Assembly (NCBI GenBank): GCA_028289885.1
Contig: JAQGKX010000073.1
Location: 1-64,000, forward strand
Direction of reading: 5' to 3'
DNA length: 64,000 nucleotides
DNA from: Sphingomonadales bacterium
GTDB taxonomy: Bacteria > Pseudomonadota > Alphaproteobacteria > Sphingomonadales > Sphingomonadaceae
The notes under the pieces are model-generated. The model searched no databases. It was not told the DNA's origin and saw only the letters and a program-made list of their open reading frames with translations. Position numbers and translations under genes: made by a program. Of this stretch, positions 8,866 through 18,478 are shown in pieces. Numbering within the stretch: position 1 is the stretch's first letter; each line of letters opens with the position of its first letter.

Positions 8866-10511
8866 CGCATATCGGTCGATACCGGCTTGGCGCCCCGATC
8901 GGTGAGGGCGCGATGGCGCAGGTTTTCCTGGCGCATGATCCCAGCATAGAGCGTTCCGTCGCGATCAAGGTTTTGCGGCAGGAATTGCGCGGTGATCCAG
9001 AAGTGGTGCGGCGCTTCCTGGCTGAATCACGCGCTGCCGGAATGCTATCACACGCACATATCGCGACCATCTACGACGTCGGCCAGTCCGATGGCATTCC
9101 GTATATTGCGATGGAGCATATCGATGGCGAACCGCTCGACAAGCTGCTTGAAAATCAGGGGCGGCTGACCACCGAACGCGTGTTGACGTTGTCGATGCAG
9201 ATCGCCGACGCGCTGGACTTCGCGCACAGGCACGGTGTCGTTCATCGCGATATCAAGCCATCAAATATCATGATCTGCGATGGTGGCCGCACTGCAAAGC
9301 TGCTCGATTTCGGCATCGCGCGCATCGACGCGCTCGGCGGGGCGTATGGTGAGCGCGAAGCTTGCAAGACGGTGGTGGGCCAGATCATGGGAACGCCGCG
9401 CTACATGAGCCCCGAACAGGCGATGGGGATGCCGGTCGACAAAAGCTCTGACCTGTTTTCGCTTGGATCAGTCATTTACGAGATGACCGTCGGCAAGCCT
9501 GCCTTTCCGGCGAATGGGTTGGCCAGCCTCGCCATACAAATCGCCCAAGGGTCTCCGATCCCGGTCGGCGAGGCGGTTTCCGACTGCCCGCAGGGACTGC
9601 GGTTCATCATCAAACGGCTTCTCGCCAAAAAACCTGCGGAGCGTTTCGCTAGTGCAGGGGCGGTGAAGAACGCTTTGGCGCTCGAATTGATCACCCTCCG
9701 TCAGGATCGCGACGTACGGCGGCGGGGTATCACGCTGCGGGGAAAATTATCCCTGACATTGGCTTTGACTGCAGCGGTCGCGCTTGGAGGCGGCGCCAGC
9801 CTCGTCCTTGACCGCCAGCGCTCGGCGCTTGAGACGATGGCACTGACCTCCGCCTCCTCGATGACGAACTTCGTCGCGCGTAACGTCGCGGTCAAGATGG
9901 CTGAAAATGCGAGCCTTCCGGTCGATCAGCAAGACTGGCTGCCGTTGCAGGCTTTTGCCGAAACGGCATCAGCCCAGGGGGATGTGCATTTGCTGACCGT
10001 CGCGGACGATCGCGGCTTCATCCGCGCCAGCAATCGGACCGCTCTGGTAGGGCGCCATCTCGCCAACGCTGCGACGGGGGATGTCGCGATGCTCGGTGCC
10101 GATGGCTTCCGGCTGACCCGCATGGTTCGCTATGCCGGCCATGATTTCGGGCGCGTCGATATGATGCTCGGTCGAGACGGTCTCGACGGTGCGATGCGGA
10201 CAGTCGAATTGTTGCTGCTCGCACTATCGACCTTCGTCGTTCTGGTTGTGGCGGCGGCGAGCTACGTCACCGCCCAGCAGCTTTCCTCGCCGCTTCGCCG
10301 GTTGAACAAGGCGCTGGGCGATGTGGCGGACGGTAACACCGCGTTTCGCCTGTCGCACCGGCGGCATGATGAAATTGGGAAACTGTTCGACACGTTCAAT
10401 GAACTTGTCGAAACTCTCGAGCGCGATCAGCCCGGGCAAAGGGACAATGCGGTCAGTGACGCGACCGTGATCTTCGCTCCACCCGCCGTCCCAACGCAAA
10501 AAGTCGCCTGA
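8862..10511 (+). CDS. Ser/Thr protein kinase with periplasmic sensor region and HAMP domain
   Basis: 'HRDIKPSNIMI', 'DFGIARI', 'GTPRYMSPEQ'; two TM segments; HAMP 'QLSSPLRRLNKALGDVADGNTAFRL'. Confidence 0.93.
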   Translation: MTHIGRYRLGAPIGEGAMAQVFLAHDPSIERSVAIKVLRQELRGDPEVVRRFLAESRAAGMLSHAHIATIYDVGQSDGIPYIAMEHIDGEPLDKLLENQGRLTTERVLTLSMQIADALDFAHRHGVVHRDIKPSNIMICDGGRTAKLLDFGIARIDALGGAYGEREACKTVVGQIMGTPRYMSPEQAMGMPVDKSSDLFSLGSVIYEMTVGKPAFPANGLASLAIQIAQGSPIPVGEAVSDCPQGLRFIIKRLLAKKPAERFASAGAVKNALALELITLRQDRDVRRRGITLRGKLSLTLALTAAVALGGGASLVLDRQRSALETMALTSASSMTNFVARNVAVKMAENASLPVDQQDWLPLQAFAETASAQGDVHLLTVADDRGFIRASNRTALVGRHLANAATGDVAMLGADGFRLTRMVRYAGHDFGRVDMMLGRDGLDGAMRTVELLLLALSTFVVLVVAAASYVTAQQLSSPLRRLNKALGDVADGNTAFRLSHRRHDEIGKLFDTFNELVETLERDQPGQRDNAVSDATVIFAPPAVPTQKVA

Positions 10512-11533
10512 TGGCTGCCTTGTATATTCTCAAGCTGTACGAGGAAAGCGACCTCATCCAGCCGATCGATGCCCGCCTCTTGCGCGCCGGATCGCTGCTG
10601 ATCGGGCGCGATCCCGACACCGACTGGACGATCGCCGATCCAAACAGCGAAATCTCGCGACGGCATTGTCAATTCGACGCAACGCTGCACAGCCTGACCC
10701 TGACGGTTCTGGGCGCAAACGGGGTTTATGACGGCGAAACGCAATTGCGGCTGCCCGACAATTTGCCGGTTCCGATCGACACACCGAGCAGCATCGTGTT
10801 GGGATCGTACCGCATCGTCGTCGCACCCGCCCCGCAGAACAATGCGGAACTGCATCGCGAGGCACAGACGCTCATCCTGTCGCCCCCGCTGGGCACATCG
10901 ATCGATATTCCCGGCGATTACGACGACGGCAACGAAGCGCCCCTGTCCGGCGATGGTTCGCTTCTCGGTGCGTTCTGTCAGGGCGCGGGACTCGACGTAT
11001 CGGCCTTCGTCCATGAGGATCCCGACGCGATTATGCGCCGCGCGGGGGCCGTCTATCGCCAGATGGTGCTGGGTCTTGGCGACCTGATGGTTGAGCGCGA
11101 GCGGGTTCGCCAGCAGTTTCGGATTGCCCGTACGACGATCGGCAGTTCGAACAATAATCCTTTTAAATGGGCTCCGACTCAGCGACTTGCGCTCGACCTG
11201 CTGCTTGCCGAGGAACATGGTTTTCTCAGCGGGCCTGCTGCGCTGAAGGCCTCATTCAAGGACATCAAAAAGCATCTGATCGCGACGTTCGCCGGTTTAC
11301 ACAAGTCGTTGATCCTCGCGGTGAAGACATTCGATCCTGCCGCCATCGAGCAGGCAAGCGAGGGGCAGGGATCGTTGTTGAAATCACGCTCGGCAGTGCA
11401 GATGGAAGAGGTTAAACGCCGTCACGCCTGTCTGGCCGCCCAAGTCGAGGGTGGTGAAGACGGCACGCTGAACAGCGCTTTCGTAGCGGAATATGACACC
11501 ATATCCGCAAATCTCGAAAACGATCAATCATGA
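10511..11533 (+). CDS. FHA domain protein with T6SS TagH-like C-terminal domain
   Basis: FHA core 'LLIGRDPDTDWTIADPNSEISRRHCQF...GANGVYDG'; C-terminus 'PFKWAPTQRLALDLLL...GFLSGPAALKASFKDIKKHLIATFAGLHKSL' resembles T6SS-associated FHA proteins. Confidence 0.85.
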   Translation: MAALYILKLYEESDLIQPIDARLLRAGSLLIGRDPDTDWTIADPNSEISRRHCQFDATLHSLTLTVLGANGVYDGETQLRLPDNLPVPIDTPSSIVLGSYRIVVAPAPQNNAELHREAQTLILSPPLGTSIDIPGDYDDGNEAPLSGDGSLLGAFCQGAGLDVSAFVHEDPDAIMRRAGAVYRQMVLGLGDLMVERERVRQQFRIARTTIGSSNNNPFKWAPTQRLALDLLLAEEHGFLSGPAALKASFKDIKKHLIATFAGLHKSLILAVKTFDPAAIEQASEGQGSLLKSRSAVQMEEVKRRHACLAAQVEGGEDGTLNSAFVAEYDTISANLENDQS

Positions 11534-12306
11534 CCGGATCGGTTACCAAATCAACGCAGATCGACCGTTTCGAGACTGCCTCGCGGACCCATGTCGGCAT
11601 CGTGCGCGAAACGAACGAGGACCGCGTGCTCGCGCAGCCGCAATCGGGACTGTGGGCGATTGCCGACGGTATGGGGGGGCATAGCCTTGGCGATCGGGCG
11701 GCGGCTTTGGTCGTGTCGGCGCTTTCCGCCATCGAACCATCGGACCAGGGAGTACGGGAAGCACTGGAGTCCGCCAACGCGTCCATACGCGCCATGGGCC
11801 GAAAAGCAGAGGTAACTTGTGGATCGACGGTCGCGGGACTGTGCATTTCACAGGCAAGTGGTTTCGTTTTCTGGGTCGGGGACAGCCGCGTCTATCGTCT
11901 GCGAGACGACCGCCTGACGCGCCTGACCCGCGACCATAGTTTCGTCCAAGAACTTAGGGATGCGGGCGTCTTGACTGATGTCCAAGCGCGGGCGGACCCC
12001 CGGAGCAACATCATCACCCGAGCGGTAGGGATCGCGGATATGATCGCGGTGGATATCACGCCGATCGACGTGCGCAGTGACGATTTGTACCTGATCTGCT
12101 CCGACGGCCTCAGCGATCTGGTGGACGATGCAACGATACTGAGCTTGCTCGACAGGCGACAGCCAGAGGACAGTGCCGATAAACTGGTCCGCGCAGCACT
12201 GGCTGCCGGGGGAGCCGACAACATCAGTTTGACGATCATCGCCGACCGGGCTTCGATGAAGCAGGCCGACCCTGAAGTTCCATCCCCGGATGGTGCAGGA
12301 ACTTAA
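11530..12306 (+). CDS. PP2C-family Ser/Thr phosphatase (PppA-like)
   Basis: 'TNEDRVL', 'WAIADGMGGHSLGDRAA', 'WVGDSRVYRLR', 'LICSDGLSDLV', 'GGADNISL'. Confidence 0.93.
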   Translation: MTGSVTKSTQIDRFETASRTHVGIVRETNEDRVLAQPQSGLWAIADGMGGHSLGDRAAALVVSALSAIEPSDQGVREALESANASIRAMGRKAEVTCGSTVAGLCISQASGFVFWVGDSRVYRLRDDRLTRLTRDHSFVQELRDAGVLTDVQARADPRSNIITRAVGIADMIAVDITPIDVRSDDLYLICSDGLSDLVDDATILSLLDRRQPEDSADKLVRAALAAGGADNISLTIIADRASMKQADPEVPSPDGAGT

Positions 12307-12348
12307 CCCAACGGAACCATCGAGCGCGCCACTCGCTCAAGCCAAACC

Positions 12349-13011
12349 ATGACAATCAAGGCAATCTTCTTCGATATTGACGGTACTCTGGTCGACAGCA
12401 ACGATTTTCATGTGCTCGCATGGGAAGAAGCCTTTGCAGGCGTCGATGCCCGCTTTGATCGGCAAGTGGTCCATGATCAGATCGGCAAGGGGACGGACAT
12501 GCTGGTGCCGACGCTGTTGCCCGATCTTGACGAGGAAGCCATCGATGCGCTCGGTGAGAGTCATGGCGCGGTCTTTAAATCGAAGTTCCTCAATCGGGTC
12601 CGCCCGTTTCCGATGGCGCATGACCTGCTGGCGCGGGTTCAGGCTGACGGCATGTCGGTCGTATTCGCATCGTCCGCAGGCAAATCGGAACTCGACCATT
12701 ATCTCGACTTGCTCGATGCCCATGATCTTGTTGCCGCAAGCACGAGCGCTGACGACGTGGCCAACACGAAGCCTGCCCCCGATATCTTTGCCGTGGCCCT
12801 GAAGAAAATAGACCTGGCTCCCGACGAGGTCCTCGTCGTCGGCGACACGCCCTATGATGTCGAAGCGGCGGGAAAATGCGGGATTACCGCGGTGGCTGTT
12901 CGCTCGGGCGGGTTTACCGACAAGGCCTTGCGATCGGCGGGCGCGGTCGAGATTTACGACGATGTCGCCGCTTTGCTCGCGGACTTTGAGAGTTCGCCGC
13001 TGAAGGGTTAA
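12349..13011 (+). CDS. HAD-superfamily hydrolase
   Basis: 'FFDIDGTLVDSNDFH', 'VFASSAGKSELDHYL', 'VVGDTPYDVEAAGKCG'. Confidence 0.9.
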   Translation: MTIKAIFFDIDGTLVDSNDFHVLAWEEAFAGVDARFDRQVVHDQIGKGTDMLVPTLLPDLDEEAIDALGESHGAVFKSKFLNRVRPFPMAHDLLARVQADGMSVVFASSAGKSELDHYLDLLDAHDLVAASTSADDVANTKPAPDIFAVALKKIDLAPDEVLVVGDTPYDVEAAGKCGITAVAVRSGGFTDKALRSAGAVEIYDDVAALLADFESSPLKG

Positions 13012-13988
13012 GCCCTTTGCCGACCGGACAGATACTCGCTTCGCTGCCAGATGATCAGGGCGGGGACGCCGATGATCAGGTCTCTCGCGCGCTTGAGCAA
13101 CGAGACTGCAACCGCTGTCGTGGGCGGCAGGCCGAATAATGGTCCGATCAGCGCATAGGCCGCTTCTTGGACGCCGACCGCGCCCGGGATGAAAAAGGCG
13201 ACGCTGCGTAGCGTAAAGATCAAGGCTTCGAGCGCAATGATCGCCCAGAGCGGAGCCGATATCCCCATGAATTTTAACGCAATCCAAGCACCCGCCGCGC
13301 TGGCGATCCATGCCAGCAGGTTGAAGACGAAGGCCGCGATGACGCGCCGCGGTTCGCGGTAGATAGCGTCCAAAAGAGCGCGGACCGTCGCCAGTGCACC
13401 AGCCGATCCGGGCAGGAAGCGTGTCGCCAATCCGGTAGCAAGGCGAAGCATCGGGCGTTGCGCAAAGGCGAGCACGGCAACGATCGCCGCCATGCCCCCC
13501 GTACCGAGCAAAGCAAGCGGCATGATGCTCGCGCGCACAGGCTGGTCGGCGAGGATAAGCAGCAGGACCGCGACACCCGCGAGCGTGAACAGAAGTTGCG
13601 AGGCGAGTTCGGTCGTCATGTCGGCAATCATCGATGCGTAGACGACCGGCATGGCAACGCGCCGCTCGGTCAGCGTCCGCGCTCCGACCACCAACCCACC
13701 CAGTTGTGAGAATGGCAGGACGTCGGTCGCCGCCTCGCGCGTGGTGCGCGCCCAGATGAAGAGAGGCAATCGGTGGAGCGACTCGCCCGGCGCGACCGCC
13801 AGCCACGCCGCGCCCAGCAGTGCCAGCACCCCGATCGACCATGCCACGAAGGCCAGCATCCCGATCCAGCCAACCGTCGCCACCGCAGCCAGAACCTGCT
13901 GCGCGCCGATCGCACCGATCGTCCATCCGGCGACGATCAGGCCGACGACCGTCGCCAACAGGAAACCAAGCCGCGCGTAGTTTTTCAT
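13008..13988 (-). CDS. hpnL: hopanoid-associated membrane protein HpnL (LPG synthase TM-region family)
   Basis: Polytopic; 'REAATDVLPFSQLGGLVVGARTL', 'FFIPGAVGVQEAAYALIGPLFGL'; sits in hpn cluster. Confidence 0.85.
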   Translation of the reverse strand: MKNYARLGFLLATVVGLIVAGWTIGAIGAQQVLAAVATVGWIGMLAFVAWSIGVLALLGAAWLAVAPGESLHRLPLFIWARTTREAATDVLPFSQLGGLVVGARTLTERRVAMPVVYASMIADMTTELASQLLFTLAGVAVLLLILADQPVRASIMPLALLGTGGMAAIVAVLAFAQRPMLRLATGLATRFLPGSAGALATVRALLDAIYREPRRVIAAFVFNLLAWIASAAGAWIALKFMGISAPLWAIIALEALIFTLRSVAFFIPGAVGVQEAAYALIGPLFGLPPTTAVAVSLLKRARDLIIGVPALIIWQRSEYLSGRQRA

Positions 13989-14818
13989 GGCCGCAGGTCG
14001 GCAAAGCGAGCAAGGGTGATGCCGTGTTCACGCACACCTTTGCGTGAGGCGATCAGCGCGTCATACTCATCGCGATACTGATAGCCCGGAGCATGGCCGG
14101 GCCATGTATCGGTCATCGCCGGATGAGTGTAAATTTCGGTTATCCCGTCCGGAAGCCGCTCGATCAGACCCGCGAACCGCGCGGTGTTCATCGCGCCGCT
14201 CCACGCCAGGCCGAACACCTGATCGGGCGTCGCGAAGCCCGCTGCCCGCAGCCGTCTGCGCATCAGCCTTGCCCACAGGATCGCGGGATCGCGGTACAAT
14301 GTCGCATCGGGCTCGACAGCCGACAGCACGGCGCGCGGCTCGACCGGCGCGCGCGCTGCTTTCAGCCCATGCCGCTTGCCGCTTTTCAGCATCAACGAGG
14401 CGATTACCGGGTGCAGGTGAAAATGCTTGTGCGCGTTGACGTGATCGAGCGGCAGGCCGGTCGCGGCAAAAGCGGCAAACTGCGCCTCGATTTCCGCTGC
14501 AAGCTGACGTCGCGCTTCGGGTGCAAAAGTCATGGCGATTGCCGAGCGCACCATGTCAGTCCGAAAATTGCCTGTAGTGTCGACCAGTCGCGAGACCTGT
14601 TCGGGCGGCAGCGTCGGGCGGCCCTCGACCAGTACCAGATGCAGCCCGACTCCAAGAGTTGGCATCCGCCGCGCGCGTTCGACGGCATCGGCAACCGCCT
14701 TGCCGCCGACCATCAGACTTGCAGCCGTAAGGATGCCCTCACGATGCCCGCGCTCGACTGCTTCATTGACCGCCACGTCCACGCCGAAATCGTCGGCGGT
14801 GACGATCAGGGTTTTCAC
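13985..14818 (-). CDS. hpnK: hopanoid biosynthesis protein HpnK (ChbG/YdjC-like deacetylase)
   Basis: 'LIVTADDFGVDVAVNEAVERGHREGILTAASLMVGG', 'DHVNAHKHFHLHPVIASLML'. Confidence 0.92.
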   Translation of the reverse strand: MKTLIVTADDFGVDVAVNEAVERGHREGILTAASLMVGGKAVADAVERARRMPTLGVGLHLVLVEGRPTLPPEQVSRLVDTTGNFRTDMVRSAIAMTFAPEARRQLAAEIEAQFAAFAATGLPLDHVNAHKHFHLHPVIASLMLKSGKRHGLKAARAPVEPRAVLSAVEPDATLYRDPAILWARLMRRRLRAAGFATPDQVFGLAWSGAMNTARFAGLIERLPDGITEIYTHPAMTDTWPGHAPGYQYRDEYDALIASRKGVREHGITLARFADLRP

Positions 14819-16251
14819 CGGGCAATTTCGACGGTCTTGCGCCGTCGCAGGAAGTCGAAAAACTCGACGCCTTCGCGCAGGCGGCGCTTCATCATGTCCC
14901 AGTCGCGGAGCATTTCGGACACGATTTCCCAGATTTTCGTCGGGCGGAAATAGAAGCGTTTGTAGAACTCCTCAACCTTGTCGAAGATGACGCTGGCGGG
15001 AAGGTGGGGATAACTGAGCTGGGCGATCTGATTGCCGCCGTCGGTCAGCAGATGGTCCGAACCGTCAAACCAGCCATTCTCGGTCGCCTGCTTGTACAGG
15101 AACGTCCCAGGGTATGGCGCGGCCAGCGACACCTGAATCGTGTGGGGGTTGATTTCCTTGGCGTAGAGGATGGTTTCCTCGATCGTCTCGGTGGTTTCGC
15201 CGGGCAGGCCGAGGATGAAGGTGCCGTGGATGACGATGCCGAGCGCGTGGCAATCCTTGGTGAACTGCCGCGCGACGTCGGTGCGCAGGCCCTTTTTGAT
15301 GTTGTGCAGGATCTGCTGGTTGCCGCTTTCATAGCCGACGAGCAGCAGGCGCAGGCCATTTTCCTTCATGATCTTCAGCGTCTTGTACGGCACGTTGGCC
15401 TTGGCATTGCACGACCATGTGACGCCGAGCTTGCCGAGTTCGATCGCCAGTTCCTCGACCCGCGTGGTGTGGTCGGTCAGCGTGTCGTCGTCGAAAAAGA
15501 TTTCCTTCGTCTGCGGGATTTCACGCTGGACGTATCTCACTTCCTCGATGACATGCGCGATCGAGCGCGTGCGATAATTGTGGCCGCCGACGGTCTGCGG
15601 CCAAAGGCAGAAGGTGCAGCGGCTCTTGCAACCGCGCCCGGTGTAGAAGCTGACATAGGGGTGGAGGAGGTAGCCGCCGAAGTATTTCTCAATCGTCAGG
15701 TCGCGCTTGTAGATTGGGCTGACGAACGGCAGCGAGTCCATGTTTTCAAGGACCGCGCGGTCACGGTTGTTGACGATTTCCCCGGCGTCGTTGCGCCACG
15801 AAATGCCATCGACTTCGGACAGAGGCATGCCGTTGGCGATGTCGAGGATGGTGAAGTCGAATTCGTTGCGGGCGACGAAATCGATTGCCGTGGAGGCTTC
15901 CATGGATTTCTGCGTTTCGACGGCGACCTTTGCCCCGATCAAGCCGATCATGATGTTCGGGTTGCGCGCCTTGATCAGTTCGGCGGTGTGGACGTCCTGC
16001 CGGAACGACGGCGTCGAGGTGTGCAGGATGACGAGGTCGCGGTCGTCGACTTCATGCTTGATGTCGTCCCAGCTCTGGTCGTGGGCGGGGGCGTCGATCA
16101 GCTTCGATCCTTCGACCAGCGCCGCGGGCTGGGCGAGCCATGTCGGATACCAGAACGACTTCACTTCGCGCTTCATCTGGTAACGGGCACCGGCGCCGCC
16201 GTCATAGCCGTCGAACGAGGGTGCCTGAAGAAAAAGGGTGCGGAGTGTCAT
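14815..16251 (-). CDS. hpnJ: hopanoid biosynthesis radical SAM protein HpnJ
   Basis: 'TLFLQAPSFDGYDGGAGARYQMKREVKSFWYP', radical SAM 'GRGCKSRCTFCLWPQ'. Start reset to ATG at 16251. Confidence 0.95.
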   Translation of the reverse strand: MTLRTLFLQAPSFDGYDGGAGARYQMKREVKSFWYPTWLAQPAALVEGSKLIDAPAHDQSWDDIKHEVDDRDLVILHTSTPSFRQDVHTAELIKARNPNIMIGLIGAKVAVETQKSMEASTAIDFVARNEFDFTILDIANGMPLSEVDGISWRNDAGEIVNNRDRAVLENMDSLPFVSPIYKRDLTIEKYFGGYLLHPYVSFYTGRGCKSRCTFCLWPQTVGGHNYRTRSIAHVIEEVRYVQREIPQTKEIFFDDDTLTDHTTRVEELAIELGKLGVTWSCNAKANVPYKTLKIMKENGLRLLLVGYESGNQQILHNIKKGLRTDVARQFTKDCHALGIVIHGTFILGLPGETTETIEETILYAKEINPHTIQVSLAAPYPGTFLYKQATENGWFDGSDHLLTDGGNQIAQLSYPHLPASVIFDKVEEFYKRFYFRPTKIWEIVSEMLRDWDMMKRRLREGVEFFDFLRRRKTVEIAR

Positions 16252-17390
16252 TGAACATTGTCCTGGTGCGTCGAGAGCCTGCCCGTCGGATCGACTGTAA
16301 ATGCTGTGCCACGCCAATCAACCGCTCGCCCGAAGAATGTCCAGAAAAACAGGACGAAAGACAGAAGGTCGCGCGGTGCGATCCATAGCAGCGGTGCCGT
16401 CCGGTTGCCAGTGGTGCGATCGACAAGCAATGCGATCGCCGTCCGCGCGAGGAGAGCCGCCATCAAAATCGCGGTGGCGATCAGCCATAGGCGCGAAAGC
16501 GTCGCCCCTAGTAGGGAGAGGGGAAGGGGATGGAGCACGATGCTGCCGATGAATCCCATTGGATCGAGTTGCGTGATCGTCCGGTTCCAGCGCAGTTCCT
16601 GCCGGACCAGCGCGGCAAGGCTCGCTTCCGTACAGGCGTGGGTGAGCAACAGGTTGGGCAAGGCCACGGTTTTGCCGCGCTGACGGACCGCGTTCCCGAT
16701 CGCATAATCATCGGCAAGCAGATCCGCAAAGGCATCGAGGCCACCAATGGCATCGAGCGTCGTCCGGCGCAGCGCGATCGTCGATCCCATGCACGGCGTA
16801 GCGAGACCAAGGGCCGTGCCGAGCAGCACACTCGGCAGGAAATGCTGGCTGATTCCCATCGCCGCCAACTTCGACCAGCCCCCTGCATCGCCGCGTCCGT
16901 GATACAGGCAGGTGACGGCTCCCACGCCCGGCGCGGCAAGCGCGGCCGTGACTGTGGCGAGATAGTTGGCACGCACGGCCATGTCGCTGTCGCTCAGGAT
17001 GAGGACCGGATGGCGGGCATGGGCGACCATGGCTATCAAGTTTGACACTTTCGCATTGGTGCCGCGCGCGCTGCTTTCCACCGTCAACACGATATCCGCC
17101 TGCGGATAGAGCGTCTGTAACGCTTCAACGACCGACACCGCCGGATCGGTCCTGCTGTGCACGCCGCAGATCAACTGGATTTCGCCCGCGTGATCCTGCT
17201 GCAGGAATGTGGATAGATTGGCCAGAAGCTGCGGCTCTGCGCCGTATAGCGGTTTCAGGATCGTGACTGCATCGTGTCGTGCTTCCACTGGGCGCACATG
17301 GCCGATCCGCCACAGTCGGACCGCCGCGATCATCAGGCACAACGTCCCGACTGCCGAGAGAAAGAGGAGCACGGAGCCGATAAATTGCAT
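16248..17390 (-). CDS. hpnI: hopanoid biosynthesis glycosyltransferase HpnI
   Basis: GT2 fold 'VTILKPLYGAEPQLLANLSTFLQQD', 'LILSDSDMAV', 'LRWNRTI'; ATG overlap with hpnJ. Start set to MQFIGS; ORF extends to 17444. Confidence 0.9.
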   Translation of the reverse strand: MQFIGSVLLFLSAVGTLCLMIAAVRLWRIGHVRPVEARHDAVTILKPLYGAEPQLLANLSTFLQQDHAGEIQLICGVHSRTDPAVSVVEALQTLYPQADIVLTVESSARGTNAKVSNLIAMVAHARHPVLILSDSDMAVRANYLATVTAALAAPGVGAVTCLYHGRGDAGGWSKLAAMGISQHFLPSVLLGTALGLATPCMGSTIALRRTTLDAIGGLDAFADLLADDYAIGNAVRQRGKTVALPNLLLTHACTEASLAALVRQELRWNRTITQLDPMGFIGSIVLHPLPLSLLGATLSRLWLIATAILMAALLARTAIALLVDRTTGNRTAPLLWIAPRDLLSFVLFFWTFFGRAVDWRGTAFTVDPTGRLSTHQDNVQ

Positions 17391-17476
17391 TGCCCGTCCA
17401 TGCCTCAATGACGAACAAAGGTCGATGACGGCATCGTCTAACAAGGCTAGGGCTGCGTGAAATTCTGGAGGAAGCG

Positions 17477-18478
17477 CTGACTCAACCGTCCGAACTTGTA
17501 CTGGTTACCGGCGCGTCGGGTTTCGTCGGGGCGGCGGTGGCGCGCGCGTTGCGTCGTCACGGATATGGCGTGCGGGCGATGGTCCGCGAAAACAGTCCCC
17601 GAACCAATCTGGCGGGCCTCGATGCAGAGATCGTGACCGGCGACCTGCTCGACCGTGAGTCGCTCGACCGGGCGATGTCGGGGGTCCGGTCGGTCTGCCA
17701 TGTCGCGGCGGACTATCGCATCTGGGCGGCGGACCCCGAGGAGATCGTTCGCAACAATCTGGCGGGTACGCGCAACATGATGGAGGCCGCGCTCGCGTGC
17801 CGGGTCGAGCGCCTCGTCTACACAAGCAGCGTGGCAACGCTGAGGCCCGATCCGAACGGCCCGGCGGATGAAAGCCGTGCCGCGACGCCCGAACAGGCGG
17901 TCGGTGCCTATAAGCGGAGCAAGGTAATCGCCGAACGCCTTGTCGAAAAGATGATAGCGGACGATGGATTGCAGGCCACGATCGTCATGCCGTCCACGCC
18001 GATCGGCCCGCGCGACGTCCGGCCCACGCCGACGGGGCGGATCGTGGTGGAGGCTGCATCAGGACGGATGCCCGCCTTTGTCGAAAGCGGGCTGAACCTC
18101 GTTCATGTCGATGACGTCGCGGAGGGTCATGTGCTGGCGTTAGAGAAGGGACGCGTTGGCGAAAAATACATATTAGGCGGGCAGGACGTCAGTCTGCGCG
18201 AGATGCTCGGGACGATTGCGCGATTGGTCGGGCGACGTCCACCGACCGTCAATATCCCGCGCAGAAGCCTGCTTCCACTGGCCTGGGCGAACGAGAAACT
18301 GGCGCAGGCAACGGGACGCGAACCGTTCCTGACGCTCGATGGGCTGCGCATGGCGGCGCACAATATGTATTTCACTATTGCCAAGGCAGAGGCGGAACTG
18401 GGATATCGCGCGCGGCCTTACGAAGAGGCGCTGGTCGATGCGATCGCTTGGTTCAGGCAGGCCGGGATGATAAAGTGA
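17477..18478 (+). CDS. hpnA: hopanoid-associated sugar epimerase HpnA (NAD-dependent, apparent CTG start)
   Basis: 'LTQPSELVLVTGASGFVGAAVARALRRHG...NSPRTNLAGLDAEIVTGDLLD'; the Rossmann motif lies upstream of the first in-frame ATG/GTG/TTG (17537); GGAGG lies 5 nt before CTG 17477. Confidence 0.85.
   Translation: MTQPSELVLVTGASGFVGAAVARALRRHGYGVRAMVRENSPRTNLAGLDAEIVTGDLLDRESLDRAMSGVRSVCHVAADYRIWAADPEEIVRNNLAGTRNMMEAALACRVERLVYTSSVATLRPDPNGPADESRAATPEQAVGAYKRSKVIAERLVEKMIADDGLQATIVMPSTPIGPRDVRPTPTGRIVVEAASGRMPAFVESGLNLVHVDDVAEGHVLALEKGRVGEKYILGGQDVSLREMLGTIARLVGRRPPTVNIPRRSLLPLAWANEKLAQATGREPFLTLDGLRMAAHNMYFTIAKAEAELGYRARPYEEALVDAIAWFRQAGMIK

Noticed and set aside
12337-14037. 566-aa minus-strand ORF
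   Set aside because: Overlaps the HAD gene antisense and hpnL in another frame; no family-like sequence, typical GC-rich shadow ORF.
15004-16254. 416-aa plus-strand ORF
   Set aside because: Antisense shadow of hpnJ, which has strong radical SAM motifs.
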